Shown one piece after another: positions 1 through 8,655 of a stretch of 64,000 nt of DNA. Source of the stretch: Ancylobacter gelatini (GTDB lineage: Bacteria; Pseudomonadota; Alphaproteobacteria; Rhizobiales; Xanthobacteraceae); the NCBI RefSeq assembly GCF_022601675.1, contig NZ_JAKVIL010000011.1, forward strand, positions 1-64,000, in the 5' to 3' direction. The notes below the pieces were generated by a model. That model searched no databases. It was not told where the DNA came from and worked only from the letters and a program-made list of their open reading frames with translations. Each line of letters opens with the position of its first letter. Position 1 is the first letter of the stretch. A program made the translations under genes and the position numbers.

Positions 1-84
1 AACGAGCTGTTCTTCCGCGACAACACCATGATGCTCTTCGCCGACGCAAAGAAAATGGTCGAGGATATCGTCAAGAATATCTGA
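1..84 (+). CDS. pntB: NAD(P) transhydrogenase subunit beta, C-terminal end (partial)
   Basis: Only the last 27 codons and the TGA stop lie in the window; the gene starts upstream of base 1. The readable tail (NELFFRDNTMMLFADAKKM, then VEDIVKNI) matches the conserved C-terminus of PntB, the NADP(H)-binding subunit of the proton-translocating transhydrogenase of the inner membrane. PntB and PntA transfer hydride from NADH to NADP+ at the expense of the proton gradient. The family is assigned from this tail alone. A strong intrinsic terminator follows 21 bases after the stop, so this is the last gene of its operon. Confidence 0.85.
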   Translation, partial: NELFFRDNTMMLFADAKKMVEDIVKNI

Positions 85-104
85 AGCAGTTTCAATTTCG
101 AAAT

Positions 105-140
105 AAATGGCCGGGGAGTTCTCTCCGGCCATTTGCATTT
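105..140 (+). terminator. Rho-independent terminator after pntB
   Basis: A 13-bp stem (105-117 pairing with 122-134, one G-T pair) closes a GTTC loop and is followed by a T-containing tail ending in TTTT. The stem ends in A/T-rich pairs, as usual for intrinsic terminators. It sits directly after the pntB stop. Confidence 0.85.
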
Positions 141-203
141 TCAGGTCGAAGACGTGCGCTGCTCTTAACCGGCTGTCAACCAAAGCGGTTCTAGCTTGCC
201 GAC

Positions 204-1592
204 ATGGCGCGCGGCGTATCCTGGTTTTTCGTAGCCCCGCTCGTCCTTCTGGGGCTCTCGGGTTGCAAGTTCGGGCTGGAACAGCGCGAACCCTGGCGCT
301 CGGCAGCTGAACAGCGGTGTCTGGCGGAGGGCTTGGTCAAGCCTTCCGCCTACATCCAGCCGATGCGCGCGATCGACGGCGCCGGCACCTGCGGCATGGA
401 CCGCCCCTTCAAGATCTCCGCCTTCGGCAATGGCTCGGTGGAAGTCGCACCCAAGGCGACGCTGGCCTGCCCGATGACCTCGGCGGTGGACCGCTGGATC
501 GAGCAGGACATCCAGCCCGCCGCCATGGCCTGGTTCGGCCAGCCGGTGGTGAAGGTGAAGCAGATGTCCTCCTATTCCTGCCGCAAGATGAACGGCGCGG
601 CGACCGGCAAGACATCCGAGCACGCCTTCGGCAACGGGCTGGATATTGGCGGCTTCGTGCTGGCCGACGGACGCGAGATTTCGGTGCAGTCCGGCTGGAA
701 GGGGCGGCCCGACGAGGCCGGCTTCCTGCGCACCGTGCAGGCCTCGGCCTGCCAGCGTTTCACCGTGGTGCTGGCGCCCGGCTCCAATATCTATCACTAC
801 AACCACATCCATGTGGACCTGATGCGCCGCGCCTCCGGCAGCACGACCTGCAAGCCCGCGCCCGTGGTGCCGCGCCCGCCCAACCTGCCGATCTACAAGG
901 CGCCGCCGATGCGCGGTTATCCCGGGCCGGTCTCCGCCCCGGATGCCGTCAACGAGGTCGAGCCGGCCTATGACGAGGAGGGCGAGCCGGTGAGCAGCAA
1001 CGCCCCGGTCTCCACTCCGGCTCCCGGGCGCGCGCCGGCTTATCCCGCGCAGTCTTATCCGGCACAAGCCTATCCCGCGGCAGCGGCTTATCCGGCGCCC
1101 ACGGGTGGCGCCGTCGGTGCGCCGATCCAGCTGTCGCCCGGCTATGGCCAGCCGGCTTACGGGCAGCCGGCTTATGGCCAGCCCTCGAACCATGGCGTCG
1201 ATCCGAACTATCGGCCGCAGCCGAGCCCCGCGCCGCTCTCGCCCTATCCTGCGACCTCGGACTATCCGGCCGCGCCTTCCTACCCGGCGCCAGCCTATCC
1301 CGCGCAGGGTTACCCGGCTCAAACGCGTCCCGCGCCGGGATATCCCACGCAAACCTATCCGGCTCGAGTCTCTCCCGCGCAGCCCTATCCGGCCCCTGCC
1401 GTCGCCCCCACGCAGCAGACGCGTCCGCGCCCGTCGGGCGTGCCGCTGCCGCCCGCGGGCATTCCGCTCGCCAAATGGCTGGGCCTCGACCGCACCACCA
1501 CCGGCTCCACCGGCAATGTCCGCTCCTTCACCGAGGAACGGCAGTTCGCCAGCCCGATCGAGCCGCCCGACGCGCCGGCCGGCGAGGACTGA
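204..1592 (+). CDS. Extensin-like C-terminal domain lipoprotein with Pro/Tyr/Ala-rich tail
   Basis: A 462-residue exported protein. The N-terminus has a short hydrophobic signal ending LLGLSGC, a lipobox predicting a lipid-anchored Cys21. Residues about 30-220 form the bacterial extensin-like C-terminal domain: conserved cysteines, an 'EHAFGNGLDI' motif and an 'YHYNHIHVDLM' motif that resemble the metal-binding segments of D,D-peptidase folds (inference). Residues about 225-420 are low-complexity, dominated by YPA-type tripeptides and three AYGQP copies, recalling plant extensins. The family is common in Alphaproteobacteria but its biochemical role is not established; a cell-wall function is likely. 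It stands alone between the pntB terminator and the convergent dapB-like gene 18 bases away. Confidence 0.85.
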   Translation: MARGVSWFFVAPLVLLGLSGCKFGLEQREPWRSAAEQRCLAEGLVKPSAYIQPMRAIDGAGTCGMDRPFKISAFGNGSVEVAPKATLACPMTSAVDRWIEQDIQPAAMAWFGQPVVKVKQMSSYSCRKMNGAATGKTSEHAFGNGLDIGGFVLADGREISVQSGWKGRPDEAGFLRTVQASACQRFTVVLAPGSNIYHYNHIHVDLMRRASGSTTCKPAPVVPRPPNLPIYKAPPMRGYPGPVSAPDAVNEVEPAYDEEGEPVSSNAPVSTPAPGRAPAYPAQSYPAQAYPAAAAYPAPTGGAVGAPIQLSPGYGQPAYGQPAYGQPSNHGVDPNYRPQPSPAPLSPYPATSDYPAAPSYPAPAYPAQGYPAQTRPAPGYPTQTYPARVSPAQPYPAPAVAPTQQTRPRPSGVPLPPAGIPLAKWLGLDRTTTGSTGNVRSFTEERQFASPIEPPDAPAGED

Positions 1593-1610
1593 GCCCCCGA
1601 ACCTCGCCCG

Positions 1611-2396
1611 TCAGTCCAGCAGCGTGTCGAGCCCGCGCCGTACCCCGGTCCATCCGCTGACCTTGCGCGCCGCCAGCAGCGTGCCCGCGACATAGGGCGC
1701 GGCCGAGGAGCCGGCATCGTGACGGATGCTGAGCCGCTCATCCGGTGCGCCGAAGATGCTCTCGACTCCGAGCACGAAGGAGGGCAGCCGCAGCGCATGC
1801 ACCCGCACCTCGCGCGCGCCCTCGCCGAAGCCACCGCCCCGCGTCGCCGGCACGCCCGAGACCTCGGAAACCGGCCGGCTGGTGGCGGGAAGTCGCACCC
1901 CGGCCAGCGTCTCGGCGAGTTCGCGGGCGGTGCCGGAGGGCGCGTCGGGCTTTCCGGCGGAGGCGTAGTCGATGATCTCGACATCGGCGACATATTTCGC
2001 CGCCTCAAGGGTGAAGCGCTTGAGCAGGGTCGCAGTGATGGAGAAATTGCCGGCGGCGAGCACGCCCCGGCCGCGCTCGCGGGCCAGCGCGTCGAGCTCG
2101 GCATAATCGGCGGCGCCGAGCCCCGAGGTGCCGACCACGGCGTGGAGCCCGGCATTGAGCGCGGCCGCGACATGGGCCTTCACCGCGCCGGGCTTGGTGT
2201 AATCGATCAGCACGTCGGCCGGGACCGTGAGCGCCTCCTCGATGGTGGCGAAGACGGGAGCGCCCTCGATCCGCGTGCCGGCGGCGGAGCGGGCGACGGC
2301 GGCCGCGAGTTCAAGGTCCGGCGCGGCGGCGATGGCAGGGGTGAGCGCCCGGCCGACCCAGCCGGTGGCACCGGCAAGAAGGATGCGGATCGTCAT
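1611..2396 (-). CDS. dapB: DapB-type dihydrodipicolinate reductase, divergent active site
   Basis: A 261-residue protein with the DapB layout. It has an N-terminal Rossmann fold with GATGWVGR (residues 9-16) for NAD(P)H, a 'VVGTSG' loop, an 'AGNFSITATLL' segment and the signature KPDAPSGTA. DapB reduces hydroxy-tetrahydrodipicolinate in the lysine/meso-diaminopimelate pathway, which fits the wall genes downstream. Oddity: canonical DapB has two adjacent histidines three residues before the lysine of this signature (HHxxK); here the stretch reads DYASAGK, so both are absent while the lysine is kept. It could belong to a divergent DapB subfamily or have another substrate. The start at 2396 has only a weak ribosome-binding site. 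Confidence 0.7.
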   Translation of the reverse strand: MTIRILLAGATGWVGRALTPAIAAAPDLELAAAVARSAAGTRIEGAPVFATIEEALTVPADVLIDYTKPGAVKAHVAAALNAGLHAVVGTSGLGAADYAELDALARERGRGVLAAGNFSITATLLKRFTLEAAKYVADVEIIDYASAGKPDAPSGTARELAETLAGVRLPATSRPVSEVSGVPATRGGGFGEGAREVRVHALRLPSFVLGVESIFGAPDERLSIRHDAGSSAAPYVAGTLLAARKVSGWTGVRRGLDTLLD

Positions 2397-2411
2397 GAAA
2401 GCTCCCGTGGC

Positions 2412-3542
2412 TCAGGGCGCCGGCGGCTTGCCGGGCAGGAAGGTGAAGGGCGCGGACGGCCGGAACTGTCCGCTGACCTCTCCGGCATAGACCTCGCCCT
2501 TGGCGAGGTCGAGCTTGCGGACGCCGCTGCCGGGCGCGAAGTCCACCTTGTCGAAGGCGACCCAGAACGTGTTGGGGCGGGTGGCGGAATCGAAGAAATA
2601 GACTCGGTTCTTCTGGTCGGCGACGGTGCGCCAGAGCGTGGAGGAGATGTTGGGCTGGTCCGGCGTGGTGATGCCGAGCGGCACGCTCACCGCCCGCTGC
2701 ACGCTCATCACACCCGCCACCGCCTGGTTGGCGAAGGAATGCCCGGGCACGCCGGCGATGTAATTGGGGTCCAGCTTCCTGGGGATGGCGCCGAGCAGGA
2801 AAGAGGCACGGGCGAAGCGGTCCGCCGCGCGGTTGGTGCCGGGCAGGAAGGTGAGGCCGCCGATCTCCTGCCAGTAGTCGTCCAGCGCCAGTTGCTGGTC
2901 ATAGGCCGGCGAATTGGTCATCACCGTGTAGTCGCGGCCGTGATGGATGACGAGCTTGCCGCCGATATATTCGAAGATCGCGGAATCGCCGCTCGAATCG
3001 GAGAGCGAGAGGTGGAGCGCGGCGGGCGCGCCATTGGGCAGCGTCGGGGCCAGCAGGGCGAAGGGCTCGGCCGAAAGGTCGGCCACCGCCTCCGCCACGG
3101 TGGCGTGGCTGTCGAGGACATATTGCGCCCACAGCGAGATCGACAGGAACGGCTTGCCGGCCTGCGGCGTGCCGTAGTCGGATTCGGCGAGGTACAGGAT
3201 ATTGGCGACGAGGCCCTTCTCGTTCATGCCGTCCGTGGTGCCGGCGTCATAGCCGGTGACCACCACGCTGCCATATTTCGAGGTCCAGGCCAGCGAGTTC
3301 GGGCCGCTGGCGCCATCGCGCGTCATGCCGGCGGGCAGGATCCACATGTTGGAACCCATGTCCTCCTTCCAGTCCATGTTGCGGCCGGTGATCACCGTCT
3401 GGTCGGCGCCGACGAACAGGGTGCGGGTGCAGGCCTGCGCGAGCGGGGGCAGGGCGGTCAATATGGCGGCGACGACGGCCACGGAGGTCGACAGCATCCG
3501 CCCGCGCTTGAGCGAGCGGGCCTTGCGAGGGTGAAGCGTCAT
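2412..3542 (-). CDS. Secreted penicillin V acylase / choloylglycine hydrolase family amidase
   Basis: A 376-residue Ntn-hydrolase of the linear amide C-N hydrolase (bile salt hydrolase/penicillin V acylase) family. A signal peptide ends ALPPLAQA, so cleavage would expose Cys38 as the N-terminal nucleophile (CTRTLFVG). Other family residues are visible: GRNMDW supplies the conserved Arg and Asp, and VMTNSPAYDQQ the Asn. It is likely periplasmic. A near-ideal Shine-Dalgarno (AGGAGG, 8 bases) supports the ATG at 3542. It lies 60 bases downstream of a close paralogue on the same strand, probably as one transcription unit. Substrate is unknown; Gram-negative members are known to cleave penicillin V and acyl-homoserine lactones. 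Confidence 0.85.
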   Translation of the reverse strand: MTLHPRKARSLKRGRMLSTSVAVVAAILTALPPLAQACTRTLFVGADQTVITGRNMDWKEDMGSNMWILPAGMTRDGASGPNSLAWTSKYGSVVVTGYDAGTTDGMNEKGLVANILYLAESDYGTPQAGKPFLSISLWAQYVLDSHATVAEAVADLSAEPFALLAPTLPNGAPAALHLSLSDSSGDSAIFEYIGGKLVIHHGRDYTVMTNSPAYDQQLALDDYWQEIGGLTFLPGTNRAADRFARASFLLGAIPRKLDPNYIAGVPGHSFANQAVAGVMSVQRAVSVPLGITTPDQPNISSTLWRTVADQKNRVYFFDSATRPNTFWVAFDKVDFAPGSGVRKLDLAKGEVYAGEVSGQFRPSAPFTFLPGKPPAP

Positions 3543-3602
3543 GTCGGGAAACCTCCTTGTGGGGCGCGTCGCGCCCCGTATCGATGGTCGGCCGGGCCGG
3601 TC

Positions 3603-4625
3603 TCAGCCCGCCGGCGGCGTGGCGGGCAGCGCGGTGAACGGCGCGACCGGCTGCATCGCCGCGCTGATCTCGCCGGCGAATACCTCGCCATGGGCGATGG
3701 TGAGCTTGCGCACCGGGGTGCCGGGCGAGAGGTCCACCTTCGACAGGTCGAGCCAGAAGGCGTTGGGTCGGGTCGCTGAATCGAAATAATAGACCCGGTT
3801 CGTCTGGTCGGAGACGGTCCGCCAGATGGTCGAGGAGATGTTGGGGTGCTCGGGCGTGGTGATGCCGAGCGGCACGCTGACCGCACGCTGCAGGCTCAGC
3901 ACGCAGGCCACCGCCTGATGGGCATAGGAGTGCCCGGGCACGCCGGCGATATAGGCCTTGTCGAGTGCCTTGGGGATGGCATCGAGCAGGAACGAGGCGC
4001 GGGCGAAGCGATCCGCGGCATTGTTGGTGCCGGGAAGAAAAGTGAGCCCGCCAATGTTCTTCCAGTAGGCGTTGAGCGCGAGCTGCTGGTCATAGGGCGG
4101 TGAATTGGTCATCACCCGGTAGTCGCGCCCGTGATGGATGGTCAGTTCCCCGTCGATAAATTCGAAGATCGCCGAATCCCCGCCCGCATCCGAAAGCGAG
4201 AGGTGGAGGCTCGCCTCGGAACCGTTGGGCAGCGTCGGGGCGAGAATGGTGAACGGCTTCGCGGACAGCGCGTCGACCGCCTCGCTCACCGTGGCGAAGT
4301 TGTCGAGCACATACAGCGCCCATTGCGCGATCGACAGGAACGGGCCGTCGGTGCCGGGGCGGCCATAGTCGGATTCCGCCAGATAGAGGATGTTGGCGAC
4401 GAGGCCCTTTTCATTCATCCCGTCGGTGACGCCGGCCTCATAGCCGGTCACGACCACGCTGCCATAGCGCGACGTCCAGCGCACCGAGTTCGGCCCGGCA
4501 GCGCCGTCGCGCGCGACGCCCGCGGGCAGCAGCCAGAGATTGGAAAGCATGTCCTCTTTCCAGTCCATGTTCCGGCCGGTGATGACGGTGTTGTCGTCCC
4601 CGACATAGAGGGTGCGCGTGCACAT
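3603..4625 (-). CDS. Penicillin V acylase / choloylglycine hydrolase family amidase, leaderless paralogue
   Basis: A 340-residue paralogue of the downstream enzyme, matching it at most positions from CTRTL to the C-terminus. The chosen ATG at 4625 gives Met-Cys-Thr-Arg-Thr: methionine aminopeptidase would remove Met and leave Cys as the Ntn nucleophile, so no signal peptide is needed. The frame stays open to 4850, but the extra 75 codons overlap the end of the RNase P RNA gene and carry no family similarity. A weak AAGG-type site precedes 4625. GRNMDWKEDM and VMTNSPPYDQQ carry the family's Arg/Asp and Asn residues. It is probably cytoplasmic, unlike its secreted neighbour. Confidence 0.82.
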   Translation of the reverse strand: MCTRTLYVGDDNTVITGRNMDWKEDMLSNLWLLPAGVARDGAAGPNSVRWTSRYGSVVVTGYEAGVTDGMNEKGLVANILYLAESDYGRPGTDGPFLSIAQWALYVLDNFATVSEAVDALSAKPFTILAPTLPNGSEASLHLSLSDAGGDSAIFEFIDGELTIHHGRDYRVMTNSPPYDQQLALNAYWKNIGGLTFLPGTNNAADRFARASFLLDAIPKALDKAYIAGVPGHSYAHQAVACVLSLQRAVSVPLGITTPEHPNISSTIWRTVSDQTNRVYYFDSATRPNAFWLDLSKVDLSPGTPVRKLTIAHGEVFAGEISAAMQPVAPFTALPATPPAG

Positions 4626-4789
4626 GGGTCTTGCCTTTTCTGAAGCGCGACCTGCCGCGCATCCTGTTTGCCACCGGGAGTGGGCGAGAATAGCCCGGTC
4701 CGCGTGGCAATCCAGAGCGCGGGGCGCGCCAAGGCAATATCCCGTTTGGGAGATTTCTCTCCCGCCGTGCTTCGGGCGAGGAAAAGTCA

Positions 4790-5182
<393 letters not shown>

Positions 5183-5303
5183 CAGTGAATGGGCGAGGCG
5201 GCGCGCCGCGTCAAGGACTGAACAGGAAAACGCGCGCGCGCCGGAACGGAACGCGCAACCAGGAAGTCCCGGCGCGCACGCGCAACCTGCTCAGGAGGAG
5301 GGG

Positions 5304-5801
5304 TCAGTTCGAGGCCATCAGCGTGCGGGCCTTGCTGCAATAGGTGCGGGCGGTCGCGGACATGCGCCGCGCGCCATGCCCGCCCTGATAGCGCATCACG
5401 GTGCCGCAGGTGTCGCCGCCGGCGAGGCGATAGGCGCCCGCCAGATAGCGCATGCCCCATTTGATGTTGGTCTCGGGGTCGTAAAGCGCGGCGCGCGTGC
5501 CGCCATAACCCTGTCCGCGCGCGGTCTGGTGCTTGATCTGCATGAGGCCGACCTCGCCGGCGCGCCCGGTCAGATGGGTCTTCCAGTTGCTCTCGATGCG
5601 CACCACGGCGCGGGCCAGGGCCACCGGAACGCCATTTGTCTTCGCCTCCCGGTCGACGATTTTTGCGAGCTGTTCGCGCGAGCTGGGCGCGTCGATCTCT
5701 CGGGATTTCAGGTTGTTCGAATTAGCGCTGGCGCAGTTGGCGCCGAGGGCGACAGTCGAGGCGATGATGAGCGAAGCACAAAAAACGTTGCGGGATGCCA
5801 T
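5304..5801 (-). CDS. Small secreted lytic transglycosylase (SLT domain)
   Basis: A 165-residue protein with a signal peptide (residues 1-26, ending ANCASA) and one SLT goose-lysozyme-like domain. The catalytic glutamate is E70 in RIESNW, followed by GEVGLMQIKHQTARG and the NIKWGMRYLAGA motif. Such enzymes cleave the MurNAc-GlcNAc bond of peptidoglycan to form 1,6-anhydro ends in the periplasm. At 165 residues this is a minimal form. It stands between rnpB and an amidase, both also minus strand. About 227 bases separate it from the amidase, enough for its own promoter. Confidence 0.9.
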   Translation of the reverse strand: MASRNVFCASLIIASTVALGANCASANSNNLKSREIDAPSSREQLAKIVDREAKTNGVPVALARAVVRIESNWKTHLTGRAGEVGLMQIKHQTARGQGYGGTRAALYDPETNIKWGMRYLAGAYRLAGGDTCGTVMRYQGGHGARRMSATARTYCSKARTLMASN

Positions 5802-6028
5802 TATTCCGGTGAAGCCTTTTCAGGTCGATTTCGCAGCGCCATGAATCGCCGGGAAAATCTGTCTCGAATGAGGCTCGAATCGTTCGCGTTCGGGACGAAG
5901 CCTGTCCCGTTTCGCCACAACCTCTAAGATGTGTGGCGCAACCGCAACGTTTGTGAAACATCCTTGCGTTAGGAGGGGCACGCGCGAACGATGTTGGCGC
6001 GACGGGTAATCTGAAACCTCCGATCTTG

Positions 6029-6886
6029 TTACACGAAGTGATCAGCCCGCTGCGGAACCCCCGGCCCCGGCCGGGAGCGCGCGAGCGCATAGAGCGTCGC
6101 GAGCGTCGAGACATCGGCGATGCCGTCGATCTTGGCCCGGCGGAAATGGCGCTGGAAGGCGCGCACCACCGCTTCCGTGGTCTCGCAATAGCTGCCGGTG
6201 ACCGGCACGCCATAGCCGTAAAACGCCAGCATGGCCTGCAGCGCCTCGACCGGCTGGCCGTGCTCGCCGCGCATGAAGAAACGCCCGTCGTCGAGCGGCG
6301 CTTCGGGCACGAGATGGCCGACCCCGGCGCGGTGCAGCACCTCCCACGGGAATTTCTCGCCGGGATCGTCCTTGCGGGTCGGGGCGATGTCGGAATGGGC
6401 CAGCACGCGCTCGGGCGCGATGGCGAGCCGCGTCACGATATCCTTGGCGAGCGCGGTCACCGCCTCGATCTGGATCGCGGGGAAGGGGGGATAACCGTGG
6501 TCATGGCCGGGATTGGCGATCTCGATGCCGATCGAGCGTGAGTTGATATCGCTCGCGCCTTCCCAGGACGAGACGCCGGCATGCCAGGCACGGCGCGCTT
6601 CCGGGACCAGCTGGGCGATCTCGCCAGTCTCGAACACCACGTAATGCGCGGAGACGCCGCGCTCGGGCGTGCGCAGCCACTCCACCGCCTCGTCGGTGGA
6701 GGTCATGCCGGTATAGTGCAGCACCAGCATGTCGGCGACCGTGACGCCGATCCGCTCGCCGTGATTGGGCGAGGGCAGCACCCGCGCGGCGAGCGGGGAA
6801 TCCGGGGAAAACTGTGGCGCGGAGGTCTCCATCTCGACCGAGCTAGCGGGCATATGCGCCGCATTCAACCGATTCTTAAGGTTCAT
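6029..6886 (-). CDS. N-acetylmuramoyl-L-alanine amidase (Amidase_2 plus peptidoglycan-binding domain)
   Basis: A 285-residue protein with an N-terminal Amidase_2 (T7 lysozyme/AmpD/AmiD-like) zinc domain, about residues 35-185, and a C-terminal PG_binding_1 repeat, about 205-270. Likely zinc ligands are His in MLVLHYTG, His in LAHSDIAPTR and Asp in RKDDPGEKF. It cleaves the amide between MurNAc and L-Ala, probably in wall recycling or turnover. No clear signal peptide is visible, so location is uncertain (AmpD-like in the cytoplasm or exported). The start may be 6886 or the ATG at 6853; neither has a good ribosome-binding site. It diverges from the dcw cluster. Confidence 0.85.
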   Translation of the reverse strand: MNLKNRLNAAHMPASSVEMETSAPQFSPDSPLAARVLPSPNHGERIGVTVADMLVLHYTGMTSTDEAVEWLRTPERGVSAHYVVFETGEIAQLVPEARRAWHAGVSSWEGASDINSRSIGIEIANPGHDHGYPPFPAIQIEAVTALAKDIVTRLAIAPERVLAHSDIAPTRKDDPGEKFPWEVLHRAGVGHLVPEAPLDDGRFFMRGEHGQPVEALQAMLAFYGYGVPVTGSYCETTEAVVRAFQRHFRRAKIDGIADVSTLATLYALARSRPGPGVPQRADHFV

Positions 6887-6896
6887 GGAGCGTTAA
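6876..6896. promoter_or_regulatory. TTAA-N13-TTAA motif between amidase and rsmH
   Basis: Two TTAA tetramers stand 13 bases apart in otherwise GC-rich DNA, overlapping the 5' end of the divergent amidase frame. The same spacing recurs at 17472-17492 before ftsW. CtrA half-sites contain TTAA, but the usual spacing is 7. I list it as a candidate only. Confidence 0.25.
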
Positions 6897-7008
6897 TCAC
6901 GGTTCAGGGCCGGGAGCGGAATCAGTTGCGTCGCCGAAAGGCGTGCCTGCCGGCTTCCCGCCGGCCCTTCTGACGCATTTGAGCCCCCGTTCCGAGTAGC
7001 GTAATCCG

Positions 7009-8040
7009 TTGCACAGCGATCCCAGCCAGCAAGGTTTGTCCCCGGCGGCCGACGCCCGGCACCTGCCCGTCCTTTTGGCGGAGGTGGTGGCAAACCTCGC
7101 CCCGAAGGACGGCGGCGTCTATGTCGACGGCACGTTCGGTGCCGGCGGCTACGCGCGTGCCATCCTGAACGCGGCGAACTGCCGGGTGATCGCCATCGAC
7201 CGCGACCCGAGCGCGGTGGCGGGCGGGGCCGATCTGGTGCGCGCCTTTCCCGGGCGGCTCGCCATCGCGCAGGACCGCTTCGGCAACCTCGCCGAGGTCG
7301 CGGGCATGCTGGATGCGCCGCAGGTCGACGGCGTGGTGCTGGATATCGGCGTGTCCTCCATGCAGATCGACGAGGGCGAGCGCGGCTTCTCTTTCCGCCG
7401 CGACGGGCCGCTCGACATGCGCATGTCCAGCGAGGGCATCTCTGCCGCCGACATGGTGAACAGGCTCTCCGAGACCGAGCTTGCCAATCTGCTTTACCGC
7501 TTCGGCGAGGAGCGGCGCTCGCGCGGGGTGGCGAAGGCGATCGTCGAGGCACGGGGCGAGGCGCCGATCGAACGCACGCTGCAGCTCGCGGACATCATCG
7601 CCAAGGTGGTCTGGGCCAAGCCCCACGAGCCGCACCCGGCGACGCGCAGCTTTCAGGCGCTGCGCATCGCGGTGAACGACGAACTGGGCGAACTCGCCCG
7701 TGCGCTGGCGGCGGCCGAGCGCATTCTCAAGCCCGGCGGGCGGCTGGTGGTGGTCACCTTCCATTCGCTGGAAGACCGCATCGTGAAGAACTTCCTCGCC
7801 AACCGTGCCAAGGCGGCCTCCGGCTCGCGGCACCTGCCGGCGGCGCAAGGCGCGGCGCCGAGTTTCCGCCTCGTCGCGCGCGGCGCGGTCGAGGCCGGGG
7901 ACGCCGAGCTTGCCGCCAACCCTCGCGCCCGCTCGGCCAAGCTGCGCGCGGCCGAGCGCACCGACGCTCCCGCCCATGGCGGCGGCGACCTCTCGTCGTT
8001 GCTGCCCCCGCTTCCCGCCTTCGACACCCGTCGCCGCTGA
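7009..8040 (+). CDS. rsmH: 16S rRNA (cytosine(1402)-N(4))-methyltransferase RsmH
   Basis: A 343-residue S-adenosylmethionine methyltransferase that N4-methylates C1402 in the decoding centre of 16S rRNA. Visible motifs are [10 protein letters not shown] near residue 18, the SAM loop [10 protein letters not shown] (about 39-48), [10 protein letters not shown] and the C-terminal [11 protein letters not shown]. The start is a TTG at 7009: an in-frame TAG lies at 6997-6999 and no ATG precedes the conserved HLPVLL. It opens the dcw cluster; mraZ, which usually precedes it, is absent, and the 122 bases upstream hold only the promoter region shared with the divergent amidase. ftsL follows after 11 bases. 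Confidence 0.95.
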   Translation: MHSDPSQQGLSPAADARHLPVLLAEVVANLAPKDGGVYVDGTFGAGGYARAILNAANCRVIAIDRDPSAVAGGADLVRAFPGRLAIAQDRFGNLAEVAGMLDAPQVDGVVLDIGVSSMQIDEGERGFSFRRDGPLDMRMSSEGISAADMVNRLSETELANLLYRFGEERRSRGVAKAIVEARGEAPIERTLQLADIIAKVVWAKPHEPHPATRSFQALRIAVNDELGELARALAAAERILKPGGRLVVVTFHSLEDRIVKNFLANRAKAASGSRHLPAAQGAAPSFRLVARGAVEAGDAELAANPRARSAKLRAAERTDAPAHGGGDLSSLLPPLPAFDTRRR

Positions 8041-8051
8041 GGTCCGAAGAC

Positions 8052-8633
8052 ATGTTCCGCATCCTCAACTTCGTTTCGGTGATCGCGCTGCTTGCGGCGG
8101 CGGGGGCGGTCTATCACGTCAAATATTCCGCGGCCTTCGAGGCACAGAAGATCGCTGCGCTGCGCGGGGAGATCCGCTATGAGCGCGACCGCATCGCCAC
8201 GCTGAACGCGGAATGGGCGCGCCGCACCGCGCCGGACCGGGTGCAGGCGCTCGCCGAGCATCATCTGGAGATGCAACCGCTGGACATCACCCGCATGGAC
8301 AAGCTCGCCAGCCTGCCGGCCAAGCCCGAGCAGAACGGCGATGCGCTCGGCGGCATGATCGAGGCGCTGGTCGACGGCCCGTCCGGCGGCATCAACTCCA
8401 TCCTCGGCGGCACCGGGAAGGAAGCCGAGAAGCCCCGCCCGGCGGCCCTCCGTCCGGCGCCCCGTCCGGCGGTGTCCTCCGGGCAGCCGCTGCCGCTCTC
8501 GGCGATGCCGGCGGCGGGGGTGATGGCGCCGCAGCGCCCTGTCTTCAACGCGGGACCGCAGGGCGCCATCGGCGCTCCGCTCAATCCCGCCGCGTCCCGC
8601 CCGCTGCTGCCCCCGGCAGCGGTCGGTCAATAG
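8052..8633 (+). CDS. ftsL: FtsL-like divisome protein with long Pro/Ala-rich C-terminal tail
   Basis: A 193-residue bitopic membrane protein between rsmH and ftsI, the fixed place of ftsL. A short cytoplasmic N-terminus is followed by a transmembrane helix (about residues 5-25) and a periplasmic coiled-coil-forming stretch (about 30-75, heptad-like with Glu/Arg). FtsL pairs with the FtsB homologue and FtsQ to activate FtsWI. FtsL proteins are usually about 100-130 residues; here residues about 105-193 add a Pro/Ala/Gly-rich, probably disordered periplasmic extension. Assignment rests on position and topology, because FtsL sequence is poorly conserved. Confidence 0.8.
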   Translation: MFRILNFVSVIALLAAAGAVYHVKYSAAFEAQKIAALRGEIRYERDRIATLNAEWARRTAPDRVQALAEHHLEMQPLDITRMDKLASLPAKPEQNGDALGGMIEALVDGPSGGINSILGGTGKEAEKPRPAALRPAPRPAVSSGQPLPLSAMPAAGVMAPQRPVFNAGPQGAIGAPLNPAASRPLLPPAAVGQ

Positions 8634-8655
8634 TTTCGCGAGGAGGTCTCCTGCC

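Noticed and set aside
1020-1420. Possible CRISPR-like or satellite repeat (recurrent TATCC units)
   Set aside because: The units have irregular spacing and encode YPA tripeptides in frame within the extensin-like protein; this is a coding low-complexity region.
1719-3779. Plus-strand open frame of 686 codons
   Set aside because: It runs antisense to the dapB-like and acylase genes, is Gly/Arg/Asp-rich and has no recognisable domain.
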